Positions 8,742 to 18,405 of a stretch of 64,000 bases of DNA are shown here, in pieces (the first letter of the stretch is position 1; each line of letters opens with the position of its first letter). The position numbers and the translations under genes were made by a program. This DNA is from JBBIJO01 sp037445895 (lineage in GTDB: Bacteria; Bacteroidota; Ignavibacteria; Kapaibacteriales; UBA2268), in assembly GCA_037445895.1 (NCBI GenBank), contig JBBIJO010000003.1:136020-200019 (forward strand). The letters are read 5' to 3'. The notes beneath the pieces are model-generated. The model saw only the letters and a list, made by a program, of their open reading frames with translations. It was not told where the DNA came from and did no database searches.

Positions 8742-9714
8742 AAAGTCTGGTGTAGACATTAGCGCGGGCGATGAAACTATTCGCAAAATTAAAAGCCTGG
8801 TTCGTTCAACTTTTAACGAAAAGGTTCTTAGCGACTTAGGATTGTTTGGTGGGTTTTTCGATGCAAAGTTTCAGGACTATAAGCATCCAGTTCTCGTTTC
8901 GAGCACCGATGGAGTTGGAACGAAGCTAAAAATTGCTTTTCTAATGGATAAACACGATACCATCGGACAATGTTTAGTAAATCACTGTGTTAATGATATT
9001 CTTACAAGCGGAGCTAATCCTTTATTCTTTTTGGATTACTTTGCTACTGGGAAGCTCAATCCTGATGTTGCTTTTCGGGTAGTAAGTGGATTTGTTAAAG
9101 CTTGCAAAGAAAATGGCTGTGTGTTGATTGGAGGGGAAACCGCAGAAATGCCTTCTTTTTATCAAGATGGGGAATACGATATATCGGGAACAATCGTTGG
9201 AGTTGTCGAAAAGGATAAGATTATTAATGGCAAGAATATACAACGGGGCGATGTTCTGATCGGTTTGAAATCAAATGGGCTGCATACAAACGGTTATTCT
9301 TTAGCACGTGCAGTTTTGCTCAATAAGTTTAAAATCGATAGTTATTTTCCCGAACTAAACTCTACGCTCGGGGAAGAATTATTAAAAGTCCACAAATCTT
9401 ATCTAAAAGTAATTGCTCCACTTCTACAAGATGATTTAATAGACGGTATTTCCCATATCACGGGAGGCGGAATCATTGGCAATACTATTAGAATTTTACC
9501 CGAAGGTTTAGCTTTGAAGATAGATTGGAATGCTTGGGAAGTACCATTTATTTTTAATTTAATTCAACACGAAGGCAAGATATCGGACGAAGAAATGCGG
9601 CAAGTCTTCAATTTAGGAATCGGTTTGATATTGATTACTAAACAAGAATTTGCTTCGAAAGTCGCCGAAAAGCTTAAAAACGAGGATTACTTTTTTATTG
9701 GTGAAGTTGTTTGA
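8701..9714 (+). CDS. purM: Phosphoribosylformylglycinamidine cyclo-ligase (AIR synthetase)
   Basis: A 337-residue PurM of normal length. TYKKSGVDISAGDE is the family N-terminus, and STDGVGTKLKIAF, NDILTSGANPLFFLDY, GGETAEMP, GLKSNGLHTNGYSLAR and HITGGGI are the ATP- and substrate-binding motifs. It converts FGAM to aminoimidazole ribonucleotide in purine synthesis, in the cytoplasm. The ATG at 8701 lies inside the end of the CoA activase gene (41-nt overlap); a GTG at 8725 would start closer to the conserved core but still overlap. The 3' end overlaps the convergent M50 gene by 20 nt. No other pur genes are in the window. Confidence 0.95.
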   Translation: MEIKERITVGLTYKKSGVDISAGDETIRKIKSLVRSTFNEKVLSDLGLFGGFFDAKFQDYKHPVLVSSTDGVGTKLKIAFLMDKHDTIGQCLVNHCVNDILTSGANPLFFLDYFATGKLNPDVAFRVVSGFVKACKENGCVLIGGETAEMPSFYQDGEYDISGTIVGVVEKDKIINGKNIQRGDVLIGLKSNGLHTNGYSLARAVLLNKFKIDSYFPELNSTLGEELLKVHKSYLKVIAPLLQDDLIDGISHITGGGIIGNTIRILPEGLALKIDWNAWEVPFIFNLIQHEGKISDEEMRQVFNLGIGLILITKQEFASKVAEKLKNEDYFFIGEVV

Positions 9715-10411
9715 AGTTTTTGATGGAATTCTTTATGGAAAAAACGAATAAAATAATCGATGAGGTCAGAATTAAGCCAGCCCAAAACCAATGGGGTAAA
9801 AACATATTTTGTTCAATCACCGAAGTGTCGGATATAAAAGAAGATTGATTGACTGTTCCACTTTCAGAAAAAAGGTAGCCTAAACTTAGATAGACACTGA
9901 CAAATGCTTGTATCCCAATTAATTGTAATGTGATGAATTGCAATTTGGTATTTTGGGATAGTGCGATTGTAATGATAATGACTGAAAGCAACAATAAAAA
10001 AACAATTCCGAATAGTGTTCGTATCCAAAGGATAACACTTCCCAGAATTGCAAGCGATAAGATTAGCAAAGATAATCGAATAAGCCCTGTATTTTTACTT
10101 ATTTTAAAAAGAATGAATCCGATGATTGATGGAAACAATGGGCCACAGCCAGCTACAATTGCATTGCCAATATTTCCAAGAAACTCCGGTGGGGTATGGA
10201 CAGCGATTCCGGAACCATCGGGATACAATTCGATTCGCAATATATCTCCATTTAAAATTATCGCAGCAAGGCTGTGTCCAATTTCGTGGAACCAAGTGCT
10301 GAGTATAACAAAAGGATAAATTGCCAATCGACCCAGCGGAAATTGTGTAAGAATAAAATTCAAAGCTATAAAAGCGAATAGGAAAATAGTATAATAATTC
10401 TTATTTTTCAT
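9695..10411 (-). CDS. M50-family membrane metalloprotease-like protein
   Basis: A 238-residue polytopic protein with HEIGH at residues 42-46 inside the first hydrophobic region, followed by LNGDILRIELYPDGSG, the layout of the peptidase M50B-like group (zinc-binding HExxH in a membrane helix, no PDZ domain). About six membrane spans. Probable role: intramembrane proteolysis, or a degenerate relative with another task; the second zinc ligand (usually NxxPxxxxDG) is not obvious, so activity is uncertain. It follows recN with 2 nt between and lies on the same strand as recN, scpB and scpA. Confidence 0.72.
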   Translation of the reverse strand: MKNKNYYTIFLFAFIALNFILTQFPLGRLAIYPFVILSTWFHEIGHSLAAIILNGDILRIELYPDGSGIAVHTPPEFLGNIGNAIVAGCGPLFPSIIGFILFKISKNTGLIRLSLLILSLAILGSVILWIRTLFGIVFLLLLSVIIITIALSQNTKLQFITLQLIGIQAFVSVYLSLGYLFSESGTVNQSSFISDTSVIEQNMFLPHWFWAGLILTSSIILFVFSIKNSIKNFKQLHQ

Positions 10412-10413
10412 AA

Positions 10414-12135
10414 CTAAATATAACTTTGGAATTCGTTGATTAAATTTTGTGCATTTTCGAGAGCGGCGTTGGAAATTGATTCTCCGCTTATCAATCGAGC
10501 GATTTCGTATATTTTCTCGCTCGCGTTTAAAGCTTTTGCTTCGACGTTAATTTGCCCGTCAATTTCTCTTTTAGATATATGAATTATATTGTCGCCTGCC
10601 GATGCGATTTGTGGAATATGAGTTATCACAATTATTTGGTGGTTTCTAGAAATTTGATGCATAAGGATTCCAGCCATTTGTGCGATTTTTCCACTTATCC
10701 CAACATCTATTTCATCGAATACCATCGTTGGAAATTGATAATGCTTTGCGGCAATGCTCTTGATTGCAAGCATAATTCGAGAAATCTCGCCTCCCGAAGC
10801 AATAGCCGAAAGTGGCAATGGCTGTGTGGATTGATGGGTTGCTATTAGAAATTCAACTTTATCGATACCATTCTCAAATAGTTGATATGCGTTCCCGTCG
10901 ATTTGAACAGCAAAAGCATCGAAAGTTGTTTTTTCTGAATTTGATGTCGAAAAGTTTACTTGGAAAGATGTGTTTTTCATCCCAAGTTTTTCGAGGACGT
11001 TGGGAAGAGAAATTTCCAACAAGGTAGCTGCTTCTTTTCTGCGTTTCTGAATTTGTTGCGCCACCTCTGCAATCTTTTGCCGAATTGAATTAATTTTCGT
11101 AATTCGATGTGTTAGTTCTTCGTCAATTTTCAATGAGTTGGTCAAGTAATTCAGCATTTTTTCTTTCTCTACGAATATATTATCGTAGGTTAAATATTTT
11201 TTTTCGAGGTAACGAAGCTCAGAAAGTCGGATTCGTAGATATTCCACTCTTTGCGGATTATATTCAATTGAGCTAAGTTTTTTCGAAAGTTCTTGCGATA
11301 TATCTTCGATGCTTTCCAGTATTTGTTTGATTTCGTTGGCGATTTTTGAAATATTACTATCGAAACGTGAAATATATTCGAGCGTTTTTGCAGCTTTCGA
11401 AAGTAAATCATAGGAAGAATTATGAGATGAATAGGTAAGGTTATATGCTTCATTCAAAGACGAAAAAACAAGTTCGTAGTTTTCGAGGGTAGTTAGTTCA
11501 TTTTCTATTTCCTCAATTTCGTTCGGTTGTGGGTTTATCCTTGCGATTTCTTGAAGGTTCTGTTCAAAAATTTCTTTTTGGTTTTTTAATCTTTCTTTCA
11601 GTTCAACCGAGGAATGGTATCCTTGGATTTCGTTTTCGAGTTCTTTCTTTATTTTCTTATACTGGTAAATTAATTCAGAGTTCCCCGCAAAGCTATCGAG
11701 CAAAGCCAACTGGAATGGCTGGGAAAGAAGCTGTTGGTGACTATGTTGACCATGAAAGTCCACAAGATAGTTCCCAAGTTCTTTGAGTATGGTAAGCTGG
11801 CAGGGGGTATCGTTGATGAAAGAACGAGAAATACCTTTCGATGTAATTTCCCTGCGAAGGATTAAAATGTCTTCGAGCTTATAAAAATCTTCCCCTATTA
11901 TTTCGCTCATTTTGTCAGGATTTTCTACCGAAAAAGTGGATTCAATAATTAGTTTGGATTCATTTGCCCTAATTAATTCTTGTGATGCACGTTCTCCAAG
12001 AGTAAGCAATAAAGCATCGATGATGATTGATTTACCAGCTCCCGTTTCCCCTAGTATAACATTTAGTCCCTTTTGGAAATCAATTTCCAATTCCTTTATA
12101 AGAGCAAAGTTTTTGATGAAAATATGTTGAAGCAT
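10414..12135 (-). CDS. recN: DNA repair ATPase RecN
   Basis: A 573-residue SMC-like protein. The N-terminal head starts MLQHIFIKNFALI with Walker A GETGAGKS at residues 29-36 and the RecN-typical VDFHGQHSHQQLL. A coiled-coil arm follows (about 155-365), then the C-terminal head with signature ASGGEISRIMLAI, Walker B MVFDEIDVGISG and the H-loop VITHIPQIAS. RecN acts early in recombinational repair of double-strand breaks. The frame extends 8 codons further up to a weak start at 12159, but the ATG at 12135 fits the family N-terminus. It sits downstream of scpAB; the M50 gene follows. Confidence 0.96.
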   Translation of the reverse strand: MLQHIFIKNFALIKELEIDFQKGLNVILGETGAGKSIIIDALLLTLGERASQELIRANESKLIIESTFSVENPDKMSEIIGEDFYKLEDILILRREITSKGISRSFINDTPCQLTILKELGNYLVDFHGQHSHQQLLSQPFQLALLDSFAGNSELIYQYKKIKKELENEIQGYHSSVELKERLKNQKEIFEQNLQEIARINPQPNEIEEIENELTTLENYELVFSSLNEAYNLTYSSHNSSYDLLSKAAKTLEYISRFDSNISKIANEIKQILESIEDISQELSKKLSSIEYNPQRVEYLRIRLSELRYLEKKYLTYDNIFVEKEKMLNYLTNSLKIDEELTHRITKINSIRQKIAEVAQQIQKRRKEAATLLEISLPNVLEKLGMKNTSFQVNFSTSNSEKTTFDAFAVQIDGNAYQLFENGIDKVEFLIATHQSTQPLPLSAIASGGEISRIMLAIKSIAAKHYQFPTMVFDEIDVGISGKIAQMAGILMHQISRNHQIIVITHIPQIASAGDNIIHISKREIDGQINVEAKALNASEKIYEIARLISGESISNAALENAQNLINEFQSYI

Positions 12136-12250
12136 ACAAACGAATAATTTAATCTGCAAATTTATTAAACAAAACTTGATTTAAAAAGTTAAAAAAACCG
12201 ATGGTTCTACAATATCATCGATTATTGATATTAGATTTAAGTTAGAATGC

Positions 12251-12958
12251 TCAACTATCAATTTGAGAATCCAATTCTTGATTTTTAGTATCGTCGAAGT
12301 CAATTTTGATTTCGATTAAATTAGGTTTATTTCGTTCATCAATGATATTTCGAATTTCATTCAATTTAGGCAAATCATCTAAGCTATTCAAACCAAATAA
12401 CTTAAGAAATTCTTTTGTTGTTCCATAAAGTAGTGGCCTTCCTAATGAGTCTCTTCGACCAACGATAGAGATTAAGTTTTTTTCTAATAATGAATTAACT
12501 ATTTCGCCTGAGTTAACGCCACGGATTTTCTCGATTTCAGGTTTTGTTATGGGTTGATTATACGCGATGATGGATAAAGTCTCGAGTTGCGGCTTGGTTA
12601 ATTTCTTTTTGTTTTTGAAGATTGGCAAAAGGCTAACAATTCGCCCATACTTTTCGTTTGTTGCAAAAGTGTAACCTCCGGCAACTTCAACTATTCTGAA
12701 GGGTCTGTCGTTTTTATCATAGTCGTTATTTACGAGCTCAATTAATTTGGTTATATATTTATTTGGTTCATCAGATAAGTCTATTTCTGGCTCTGCTTCT
12801 GTTGAATTAAAAGTTTGAAAATCATATTCAAAAATATTAAGGCTAGTTAGTAAGTTTTTAATACTTTCCACTGAGATTGGTTCTTCGGAAGCAAAAATTA
12901 ATGCTTCAATTATCCTTAATTGAGTAAAATGATTTAGCTGCTTAAACTTTTCGAACAT
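12251..12958 (-). CDS. scpB: Segregation and condensation protein B
   Basis: A 235-residue ScpB with two winged-helix domains: LRIIEALIFASEEPIS at the start, and LSIIAYNQPITKPEIEKIRGV followed by GRPLLYGTTKEFLKLFGL, which are family hallmarks. ScpB binds the kleisin ScpA in the SMC condensin complex for chromosome compaction and segregation. The insert at about 45-75 is acidic and the C-terminal tail is Asp/Asn-rich, as is usual in Bacteroidota. It starts 6 nt after the end of scpA, so the two are co-translated. A 115-nt AT-rich gap separates it from recN. Confidence 0.95.
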   Translation of the reverse strand: MFEKFKQLNHFTQLRIIEALIFASEEPISVESIKNLLTSLNIFEYDFQTFNSTEAEPEIDLSDEPNKYITKLIELVNNDYDKNDRPFRIVEVAGGYTFATNEKYGRIVSLLPIFKNKKKLTKPQLETLSIIAYNQPITKPEIEKIRGVNSGEIVNSLLEKNLISIVGRRDSLGRPLLYGTTKEFLKLFGLNSLDDLPKLNEIRNIIDERNKPNLIEIKIDFDDTKNQELDSQIDS

Positions 12959-12964
12959 AATTGC

Positions 12965-13690
12965 TTAGTTTTGATTAATAAATGATGTCGAGAAAATAAT
13001 AATTTCCGAGCCATACTCATTTTGAAAAGCAAATATCTGCTTTTGTTTAACGAGTTCTAAAACGGCAATAAAGGCAACAACGATTAGTGGCTTTTCTTTT
13101 CCAGCTAAAAGGGAATTGAAATTAATCTGCCCTTCTTTGTTTACAATAGATTTAATTTTTTCAATTTCCTCTTCAATTTTTAATGGATTAATCTTAACTT
13201 CTTGTATTTCTATGTTCTTATTGCGATTAATAACTTCATAATAAGTTTTTATTAAATCCCAAGTAGTAAGTTGCTTAAAAGATTTATATTTATCCGATAT
13301 TTCTTTGATATTGGATTCGTAAATTCCACGATAAAAAAGATGATTATGTAATTCAATTTTGTTTTTGAGTGATTCGCTTATCTCTTTAAATATTTGATAT
13401 TCAATAAGTTGTTCAACCAAAGCTTTTCGTGGGTCTTCAATCTGTGTCTCGGAGGTATTCTGATTTTTTGGCAAAAGCATTTGTGCTTTTATTTGCATTA
13501 ATAACGAAGCCATCAAAATGAATTCGCTTGTTACTTCAATATCGTTTATTTGCATTAGTTTAATATAGTTCAAAAATTCTTCTGTAATGCGGGCAATTGG
13601 AATATCGTAGATATTTATTTCATCTCGCTTAATAAAGTATAAGAGTAAATCCAAAGGACCTTCGAAATTCGGTAGAACAATTTTATACAT
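12965..13690 (-). CDS. scpA: Segregation and condensation protein A (kleisin)
   Basis: A 241-residue ScpA. The N-terminus MYKIVLPNFEGPLDLLLYFIKRDEINIYDIPI is the family signature; LLMQIKAQMLLP and the C-terminal winged helix follow. It bridges the SMC heads and carries ScpB. The open frame extends 21 codons upstream, but the ATG at 13690 matches the conserved start. First gene of the minus-strand scpA-scpB-recN-M50 group; the 151-nt gap before it is shared with the divergent response regulator. Confidence 0.94.
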   Translation of the reverse strand: MYKIVLPNFEGPLDLLLYFIKRDEINIYDIPIARITEEFLNYIKLMQINDIEVTSEFILMASLLMQIKAQMLLPKNQNTSETQIEDPRKALVEQLIEYQIFKEISESLKNKIELHNHLFYRGIYESNIKEISDKYKSFKQLTTWDLIKTYYEVINRNKNIEIQEVKINPLKIEEEIEKIKSIVNKEGQINFNSLLAGKEKPLIVVAFIAVLELVKQKQIFAFQNEYGSEIIIFSTSFINQN

Positions 13691-13810
13691 CACTGCACTA
13701 TATTTACAAGCTACAAAATTAATAAAATCGTCGAAAATTGCTTGAATAACCAAATAATGTTAATTTTTAGTTAACTAGCGAAAATTAAAGAAATTTTAAC
13801 AAAATTATGA

Positions 13811-13818
13811 TAATTTTG
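13811..13818 (+). promoter_or_regulatory. -7 element of the PhoBR-like operon
   Basis: TAATTTTG lies 23 nt before the response regulator ATG and fits TAnnTTTG. No clear -33 TTTG at the proper distance. Confidence 0.45.
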
Positions 13819-13841
13819 AATTTATTTTTTAGGTTTTACTT

Positions 13842-14549
13842 ATGGAAAATATTGACCAAAATGCTCAAGAGGCAGTAGTTGCTGTGGTCGACGACGAAGA
13901 AGATATATTAGAGTTAGTTGGAATGCACCTCCGCAAGCATAACTTTCAAGTTCGCGAGTTTTTCGATATATCAAGTTTTTATAGGTATTTACAGAAAGAA
14001 ATCCCAGATTTGCTTCTTCTCGACTTAATGCTTCCAGATGCAGATGGTATGGAAGTGTGTAAATATTTAAAACAAGACGAAAATTACAGAAACGTTCCAA
14101 TAATAATTTTAACTGCAAAAGGCGAGGAAATGGAAAAAGTCCTTGGTTTAGAACTAGGAGCAGATGATTATGTTACGAAACCTTTTTCTCCAAGGGAACT
14201 TGTTGCTCGAGTTAAAGCAGTCCTACGTCGCGACCAAAAAGAGCAAGTTTCTAAATCTTTTCTTTTTGGCGGAATTTTGAGAGTTGATACCAACAAATAT
14301 GAAGTATATGTAGGGAATGAAAAAGTTGATTTAACAACGAGTGAGTTCAAGATATTACAGCTGCTTTTAAGCAGGGAGGGGTGGGTTTTTTCCCGAGAAC
14401 ATATTTTAGATTATCTTGGCTCGAGCGATAAAGGTGTATTGGATAGGACTGTCGATGTTCATATAAAGAACCTACGAGAAAAACTTGGCGATGCGGGTAG
14501 ATTTATAAAGAATGTTCGTGGCATTGGCTACAAAATTACCAGAGTTTAA
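13842..14549 (+). CDS. OmpR/PhoB-family response regulator
   Basis: A 235-residue regulator. The receiver domain holds the acidic pair DDEED (17-21), phospho-acceptor Asp61 (LLLLDLMLPD), and TKPFSPREL with the conserved Lys. The C-terminal winged helix has LTTSEFKILQLLLS, REHILDYL and RTVDVHIKNLREKLG, ending in RGIGYKI. It should bind DNA as a phosphorylated dimer. The partner kinase starts in the stop codon (TAATG, 1-nt overlap). The pair resembles PhoBR, but no phosphate genes are nearby, so the signal is not known. Confidence 0.93.
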   Translation: MENIDQNAQEAVVAVVDDEEDILELVGMHLRKHNFQVREFFDISSFYRYLQKEIPDLLLLDLMLPDADGMEVCKYLKQDENYRNVPIIILTAKGEEMEKVLGLELGADDYVTKPFSPRELVARVKAVLRRDQKEQVSKSFLFGGILRVDTNKYEVYVGNEKVDLTTSEFKILQLLLSREGWVFSREHILDYLGSSDKGVLDRTVDVHIKNLREKLGDAGRFIKNVRGIGYKITRV

Positions 14550-16279
14550 TGAAGAAGTTTTCTACATTGGTTCTTGCTGGTTTTGTATCGTTAGTTTTGA
14601 TATTTTCGTTCTCTCTTTTATATTTTATACTATCGAACGTTAAAGAATTCTTTGTAGAATTTCAAATTCGGCAATTGAAAGAATTAACTAAAATGCTGGA
14701 ACTAAATGTTCGAACTTTTTTTGTTGGCGATTCTGTCCGCACAAAAGAATTAAATGAATATATTCGATTAATAGATTCGACGCTCAAATTACGTATAACA
14801 ATTGTATTACGGGATGGTAAGGTTGCCGCCGATACTCGTAGCAATCCACTTGCGATGGGAAATCATTCGAATCGACCTGAAATTGTTCAAGCAATGCAAT
14901 ATGGCGAAGGAGCCTCGACTCGGTATAGCACAACGCTTAAAACCGAGCAAATTTATTATGCAAAAGCAGTTAAATTGGGTAAGCAAAGCGTAGCCTTTTT
15001 GAGAGCAAGCATAGGCCAGGAAAATTTTTCGGCTTTTTTCTATAAAATTCAGACGAATGTTATCAACATATTCGTTCTCCTTCTTTTGTTTTGTATTATA
15101 CTCTCGGTTATATTTTCAAAGAGAATTACCAAGCCAATTTATTCTATTATTGATGCTTCGAAAAGGGTAGCAGAAGGGTATTTCGATGTTTTGCTCGAAG
15201 AAAAAGGCACAGGGGAAATTGGGGAATTAACCAAAAACTTTAACTATATGGTTTCACAGATGAACTCTTTGTTCATCGAAATAACCCAACAAAAGAATTT
15301 TTACGAAAAGGTTCTCGAATCAATCAACCATGCAATTGCAATCTTGAAAAATACAGGTGAGTTTGTTTTTTTAAATAACAACTATTGCCTTCTGTTGGGT
15401 AAAGTGTTGCAAGGAACTAATTTTGCCGAATGGATTAGGAATCCACTTGTTTTAAAACAAATACAAACTGCTGTGGTGCAACAGAAAGAGTCAAATATTG
15501 AAGTTGAGATAAATGGCAAAATATTTTATTCTTGTATAAAAATATTGCCGGAGAACTCAGAAATTTTGCATTTGCTATACGATGTTACTTCTGTGAAGCA
15601 AATTGAAAACATTAAAAAGGACCTTGTAGCCAACGTTTCCCACGAACTTAGAACTCCACTTACTGCTATCAAAGGCTACATCGAAACTCTCGAAGATGAA
15701 CTTTCGACCGAGCAATTTAAATATGTCGATACAATTAAGAAAAATACAGAAAGGATTATTAATATTGTCGACGATTTATTAAATTTAATGTCGTTGGAAG
15801 ATGTTAGTTCGAAACTTTTTATTTCGGAAGTAAATTTAAAGTTATTAATTGAGCAAATTCTTCCGACTTTTGAACAGAGGCTCAAAGCCAAAGGATTAAA
15901 ATTTGAGTTAGTGTTCGACGCGAATGTCCCTGCAATAAAAGCCGATTCGTTTCGGCTCGAACAGGTTTTTGTAAACTTAATTGACAATGCCATTAAATAT
16001 TCCGATAAAGGAGTAATAAGGATTCGTGTTTCGAGGGAAGACGAGGATACAATTAGGATTACTATAGAAGACGAGGGTATTGGTATTGCCGAAACGCATC
16101 AGGAACGGATTTTCGAACGTTTTTATACTGTCGATAAATCGCGTTCAAGGAAGAGCGGAGGAACTGGTTTAGGCTTATCAATTGTGAAACATATAATTCT
16201 TTTGCACGATGGCAATATTAGAGTTGAAAGTAAAGAGGGGAAAGGCACAAAGTTTATTATTCACTTACCAACCAATTAA
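14549..16279 (+). CDS. PhoR-like sensor histidine kinase
   Basis: A 576-residue membrane kinase. A first span (about 7-30), an extracytoplasmic sensor of about 135 residues, and a second span (about 168-190) are followed by a HAMP domain (RITKPIYSIIDASKRVAEG), a PAS domain (VLESINHAIAILKNTGEF), HisKA with the phosphorylated His in VSHELRTPLTAIKGY, and HATPase_c with N box NLIDNAIKYS, G1 DEGIGI, the F box and G2 GGTGLGLSIVKHI. This is the PhoR arrangement. It is translationally coupled to the upstream response regulator. Confidence 0.93.
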   Translation: MKKFSTLVLAGFVSLVLIFSFSLLYFILSNVKEFFVEFQIRQLKELTKMLELNVRTFFVGDSVRTKELNEYIRLIDSTLKLRITIVLRDGKVAADTRSNPLAMGNHSNRPEIVQAMQYGEGASTRYSTTLKTEQIYYAKAVKLGKQSVAFLRASIGQENFSAFFYKIQTNVINIFVLLLLFCIILSVIFSKRITKPIYSIIDASKRVAEGYFDVLLEEKGTGEIGELTKNFNYMVSQMNSLFIEITQQKNFYEKVLESINHAIAILKNTGEFVFLNNNYCLLLGKVLQGTNFAEWIRNPLVLKQIQTAVVQQKESNIEVEINGKIFYSCIKILPENSEILHLLYDVTSVKQIENIKKDLVANVSHELRTPLTAIKGYIETLEDELSTEQFKYVDTIKKNTERIINIVDDLLNLMSLEDVSSKLFISEVNLKLLIEQILPTFEQRLKAKGLKFELVFDANVPAIKADSFRLEQVFVNLIDNAIKYSDKGVIRIRVSREDEDTIRITIEDEGIGIAETHQERIFERFYTVDKSRSRKSGGTGLGLSIVKHIILLHDGNIRVESKEGKGTKFIIHLPTN

Positions 16280-16281
16280 TA

Positions 16282-16314
16282 TTTGTTTATACAAACTTAG
16301 ATATTGTAATTTTG
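16282..16314 (+). promoter_or_regulatory. Promoter of the flippase gene
   Basis: TTTG (16282-16285) and TAATTTTG (16307-16314) are 21 bp apart, a good match to the Bacteroidota consensus. The TTG start of the flippase is 22 nt downstream. Confidence 0.6.
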
Positions 16315-16336
16315 TATTCATTTTTACTTAAAAAAA

Positions 16337-17638
16337 TTGAAATTAAGCGAAAACATTGATAAAGTAATCTGGACTATACTCGATAAGGGACTTTTTGTTG
16401 TTTATGGTTTGGTTTCTTTACTCCAAATACGTCGCCTTGAACCAAATGACCTTGGAATTTATGCTATTTTAATAAGCATTCATACTTGGATTTTTGCTAT
16501 CTCGGACTCTTTATTTCTTCAAAATATTATTCAGTTTGGTTTTAGCGAGGATTCGGAACGCCGAACTAATACTTTCTCCTTTTTTTTCCTTACCATTTTT
16601 GTAGTAATTGCAAGCTTTGCGATTTTATTTGCGAAAGATTTTTTGATTATGTTTTTCGATGAGCCTAAAATTTTATATGTTGCAAATATTTTACCAACTT
16701 TAACGATGTTGACAATCCCGCGTGCATACGGAGTAAAGTTTATTTACAAGCATTCAAGGATGTTACATTTGTTTATCGTTAATCTTTCATTTTTTGGGAC
16801 AATGTCGGTGTATACTATTTATTTAATTTTTACTTTAAAACAGTTCCATTTTGATACGATGGTCGAAATTTATCTATTGGGGACAATTACAAGTTCTATT
16901 GTTACTATCCTTTTTACAAGTAAATTGATTAAACTTGGCTTTTCCGGTTCTTTGACGTTGAAAGAATATTTTGGATTTAGCTTGCCTGTGATGGGTTTCA
17001 GTTTGTTTCAAAGTATTCCTAAACAACTCGATATCTTGTTTCTACAATACTTTTTCCAATCGAAAATTGTTGGGATATACTATTCTGCTAAAACTTTATT
17101 CCGTTTGTTCGAAGAAGGAATGAACGCGGGATTTAGTTTGGTTTATCCAACGGCAGTTAGGCTAATTGCTAAACAAAAGCGAGATGAATTGCAAAGTTTA
17201 CTTTCTAAGTCTATTTCCTTTACTTTTCTGATGGTTTGTTTTCTATTTATAATATTAGAAATTGGCGGGAGCGCATTATTTATTTCCTTCTTTTTACCCG
17301 AAAGATATTCACAAGCCATCAATTTTTTTAATCTTATGCTTTGGGGAGCATTATTTATGCCATTCCAGTTAATAGCAACTTTGATAATGGCACAGGGAAA
17401 GCCAAAGATTATTACTAACTACATCATTATTTCATCGTTGTTGGTTGTTGGTTTGCTTTTGTTTGTTGGAAACTTCGATTTAGTAGATTTAATACCACTG
17501 GGAATTGTTGTATATTATATTTCCCTTGCATTTTTGCTATACTTTTATGGAAGAAAGCATTATGGCTATTCAGTTGCACAGTTGAATCGTGGAATTAACG
17601 ATATTGTCAACTTTTTAAGAACAAGGAAGATTCAATGA
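16337..17638 (+). CDS. Polysaccharide flippase / O-antigen transporter-like protein (MOP superfamily)
   Basis: A 433-residue protein with about twelve membrane spans and the layout of the Wzx/RfbX branch of the MATE-like superfamily: SLLQIRRLEPNDLGIYAI near the start, and FSLPVMGFSLFQSIPKQLDILFLQYF at the seventh helix. Such proteins flip lipid-linked sugars across the inner membrane. The substrate is unknown and no glycan cluster surrounds it. The start is TTG (16337); no ATG fits. Its last 32 nt overlap the 3' end of the convergent surE gene. Confidence 0.8.
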   Translation: MKLSENIDKVIWTILDKGLFVVYGLVSLLQIRRLEPNDLGIYAILISIHTWIFAISDSLFLQNIIQFGFSEDSERRTNTFSFFFLTIFVVIASFAILFAKDFLIMFFDEPKILYVANILPTLTMLTIPRAYGVKFIYKHSRMLHLFIVNLSFFGTMSVYTIYLIFTLKQFHFDTMVEIYLLGTITSSIVTILFTSKLIKLGFSGSLTLKEYFGFSLPVMGFSLFQSIPKQLDILFLQYFFQSKIVGIYYSAKTLFRLFEEGMNAGFSLVYPTAVRLIAKQKRDELQSLLSKSISFTFLMVCFLFIILEIGGSALFISFFLPERYSQAINFFNLMLWGALFMPFQLIATLIMAQGKPKIITNYIIISSLLVVGLLLFVGNFDLVDLIPLGIVVYYISLAFLLYFYGRKHYGYSVAQLNRGINDIVNFLRTRKIQ

Positions 17639-18398
17639 TGTCCCATTTCTGTAATTTTTCTATTAATTCGAAATCGGTAAATGAGTATCGTATCGGAGTT
17701 ATTGATACATAACCATTCTTCAATGCCCAATCGTCGCTATCGGGATCGTCGTCTATACTACAATATTCACCAGCAAACCAGAAATATTCTCGGCCGAAAG
17801 GGTCGATTCTTCGTTCGTATTTGTCATTCCAGTAAGAATTACTGCATTTTGTAATTTTTATCCCTTTAATTTTTTCTTTTGGCAAAGCAGGAATATTTAC
17901 ATTTAAGAGAGTATTAAACTTACCTTTAAAATTTAAATAATTACGAATGATTTCTGTTGTCAAAATTGCAGCATAGGAAGAGTCGAAAGATGTATCGTAG
18001 GTAGTTAAAGAAACGGCAACAGAAGGGATTCCAACAAGATAACCTTCGGTTGCGGCGGCAACGGTTCCTGAATATAGAATATTTATTGAAGTATTTTGTC
18101 CATAATTGATTCCCGATACAATCAAGTCGGGTGTATTATCCAAAATAGTTGAAAGTGCAAGTTTAACACAATCGGTCGGGGAGCCGTTGATGGCATACCC
18201 TAACACCACACCGTTGCGGTGGAATTTGTTAATTCTCAATGGTTTTGCGATAGAAAGTGAATGCCCTACAGCGCTTTGTTGATGGTCCGGAGCCACAACA
18301 ACCACATTGCCAATATGATTCAATTCCTTAACTAATTTATACAATCCTTCTGAATCGATACCATCGTCGTTTGTAACTAGAATTAACGGTTTATCCAT
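17607..18398 (-). CDS. surE: 5'-nucleotidase SurE
   Basis: A 263-residue SurE. LILVTNDDGIDSEGL carries the metal-binding Asp-Asp pair, APDHQQSAVGHS and INGSPTDCVKLAL the phosphate site, SGINYGQN and YSGTVAAATEGYLVGIPSVAVS the remaining conserved sites. It removes phosphate from nucleoside 5'- and 3'-monophosphates. The ATG at 18398 matches the family start; a longer frame to 18443 would overlap rseP. The 3' end overlaps the convergent flippase gene. Confidence 0.95.
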   Translation of the reverse strand: MDKPLILVTNDDGIDSEGLYKLVKELNHIGNVVVVAPDHQQSAVGHSLSIAKPLRINKFHRNGVVLGYAINGSPTDCVKLALSTILDNTPDLIVSGINYGQNTSINILYSGTVAAATEGYLVGIPSVAVSLTTYDTSFDSSYAAILTTEIIRNYLNFKGKFNTLLNVNIPALPKEKIKGIKITKCSNSYWNDKYERRIDPFGREYFWFAGEYCSIDDDPDSDDWALKNGYVSITPIRYSFTDFELIEKLQKWDIIESSLFLKS

Positions 18399-18405
18399 AA
18401 AGTTC